From: Pseudomonadota bacterium
GTDB taxonomy: Bacteria > Pseudomonadota > Gammaproteobacteria > Burkholderiales > Gallionellaceae
Direction of reading: 5' to 3'
DNA: 18,913 nt
NCBI GenBank assembly: GCA_021822115.1
Contig: JAJZSA010000050.1
Location: 1-18,913, forward strand
In this document: positions 18,346 through 18,913 of the stretch, one piece after another
Position numbering within the stretch: position 1 is the stretch's first letter
Layout: each line of letters starts with the position of its first letter
Program-made: the position numbers and the translations under genes
The notes under the pieces: generated by a model
Told to the model about the DNA's origin: nothing
The model's input: only the letters and a program-made list of their open reading frames with translations
The model's database searches: none

Positions 18346-18514
18346 GCCCAAGGCCGGTATCCGGGCTCGCGAGTCTTGATCCGCCGCCTTCCCATGCTGA
18401 CGCACAGTGGCTGATTGGTGGATCCGCACTCACTTACCGTTGCGGGGGCAGCACAGGTGTCACACCTGTTTCCCGTTTAACTGCAGGATGTTCCATCACT
18501 GCAGCACCTCAAGC
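18346..18514 (-). promoter_or_regulatory. Cobalamin (B12) riboswitch aptamer
   Basis: Read on the minus strand, the conserved parts occur in the known order. They are GGTGC after the 5' P1 strand, a P2 stem made by two CTGCAG copies (18504-18499 and 18486-18481), TTAAACGGGAAACAGGTG, GCTGCCCCCGCAACGGTA, GCCACTG, CATGGGAAGGCGG, and the B12-box equivalent GCGAGCCCGGATACCGGCC. A P1 helix can form between 18514-18507 (GCTTGAGG) and 18353-18346 (CCTTGGGC) with three wobble pairs. The class senses adenosylcobalamin or related cobalamins and switches off the genes behind it. Here it controls btuB and, through operon continuity, probably the following seven genes. Confidence 0.95.
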
Positions 18515-18521
18515 GGGGCCG

Positions 18522-18551
18522 ATTGTAGCAGCCCTCTGCCACCGACTCCAA
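18522..18551 (-). promoter_or_regulatory. Promoter of the btuB-cob operon
   Basis: The minus strand has an extended -10, TGCTACAAT (TACAAT at 18527-18522, 5 of 6), and a weak -35 TTGGAG (18551-18546) at 18 bases spacing. The predicted start, near 18515, coincides with the 5' end of the riboswitch P1 helix, which supports both calls. Confidence 0.65.
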
Positions 18552-18578
18552 AATACTTGCACAACACCACGTTAGCGA

Positions 18579-18608
18579 TTGACTTATCAGGGATTCCAAA
18601 ACTATAGT
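18579..18608 (+). promoter_or_regulatory. Promoter of the coiled-coil gene - zapA operon
   Basis: TTGACT (18579-18584, 5 of 6) and TATAGT (18603-18608, 5 of 6) are separated by 18 bases. The start codon ATG 18616 begins 8 bases after the -10, so the expected transcription start falls on or within 1-2 bases of the ATG. It is back-to-back with the btuB promoter, with 27 bases between the two -35 elements. Confidence 0.7.
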
Positions 18609-18615
18609 GCGCCCC

Positions 18616-18816
18616 ATGCAAAGCGAACTGGATGCCCTCGAACAGAAACTGCAACAACTGTTGCAGCTCAACCAGCGCCTGCGCGCTGAGAACCAGCAAT
18701 TGCGCCAGCATGTCGCCACTGCACTGAACGAGCAGCGCAAGCGTCAGGACAAGATCGAACAGGCGGCACAACGTCTGGAACGCATCATCGACCAACTCCC
18801 CGCCGAAACAACATGA
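18616..18816 (+). CDS. Small coiled-coil protein upstream of zapA (TIGR02449-like, ZapB-type)
   Basis: A 66-residue, highly charged helical protein (MQSELDALEQKLQQLLQLNQ onward) with leucine heptads across nearly the whole length and a short C-terminal tail LPAETT. Small coiled-coil proteins of about 65 residues placed directly before zapA are known in proteobacteria (TIGR02449) and resemble the Z-ring protein ZapB in size and style. A role in cell division with ZapA is inferred from this position. ATG 18616 is preferred over GTG 18607, which lies inside the -10 element. No Shine-Dalgarno sequence precedes the ATG. It overlaps zapA by 4 bases (ATGA). Confidence 0.85.
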   Translation: MQSELDALEQKLQQLLQLNQRLRAENQQLRQHVATALNEQRKRQDKIEQAAQRLERIIDQLPAETT

Positions 18817-18913
18817 GCGACGTGAAGACCAGTTTCCTCGATGTGAACATCCTCGACCGCGAGTTCCGCGTCGCTTGCCCGGAAGATGAACGCGGCGAAT
18901 TGCTGGATGCAGT
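18813..18913 (+). CDS. zapA: Cell division protein ZapA, N-terminal fragment (cut by window end)
   Basis: The first 33 residues are visible: MSDVKTSFLDVNILDREFRV followed by ACPEDERGELLDA. The pattern of a short lead, LDVNILDREFRVACP and an acidic helix start is the ZapA N-terminus. ZapA binds FtsZ and promotes bundling of the Z ring. The ATG overlaps the stop of the preceding coiled-coil gene (ATGA), so the two are translationally coupled. The rest lies outside the window. Confidence 0.88.
   Translation, partial: MSDVKTSFLDVNILDREFRVACPEDERGELLDA

Overview
The window looks like chromosomal DNA of a betaproteobacterium. It is GC-rich and densely packed. It carries a beta-type Fe-S/FAD oxidoreductase C-terminus, phoB-phoR, msbA, a cobalamin late-pathway cluster with BtuB, and a small coiled-coil gene coupled to zapA. 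The gene set recalls the Gallionellaceae/Nitrosomonadales, but that family-level guess rests on memory of similar gene orders and is inference. I see no mobile elements, tRNAs, rRNAs or CRISPR arrays; this is housekeeping DNA with a few regulatory features of interest.

Left part (1-4840). A truncated oxidoreductase ending in two CCG cysteine-rich domains is followed, probably in the same operon, by a large uncharacterised protein that may be PilZ-related. Converging on them from the minus strand is the phosphate two-component system: phoB, then phoR. phoB has a near-consensus Pho box with a -10 element 10 bp downstream, so the operon is probably autoregulated.

Middle part (4842-8830, all minus strand): a sodium:solute symporter, a typical 2-Cys peroxiredoxin with its own promoter and a strong hairpin terminator, and the lipid A flippase MsbA.

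Cobalamin part (8932-18530). On the minus strand one long, tightly coupled operon runs btuB - small membrane protein - cobO - cbiB - cobD - cobQ - cobU - cobT. It starts from a promoter whose predicted transcript begins almost exactly at a cobalamin riboswitch aptamer. The leader between aptamer and btuB holds three segments that can pair in two mutually exclusive ways, one of which hides the btuB Shine-Dalgarno sequence. On the plus strand cobS and cobC face this operon, and the cobC and cobT stop codons overlap. Together these genes cover corrinoid uptake, adenosylation, amidation, aminopropanol attachment and nucleotide loop assembly. No corrin-ring-building genes are in the window.

Right edge (18579-18913, plus strand): a small coiled-coil protein gene overlaps the start of zapA (cell division, cut by the window end). 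Its promoter lies so close to the start codon that the mRNA would be leaderless or nearly so.
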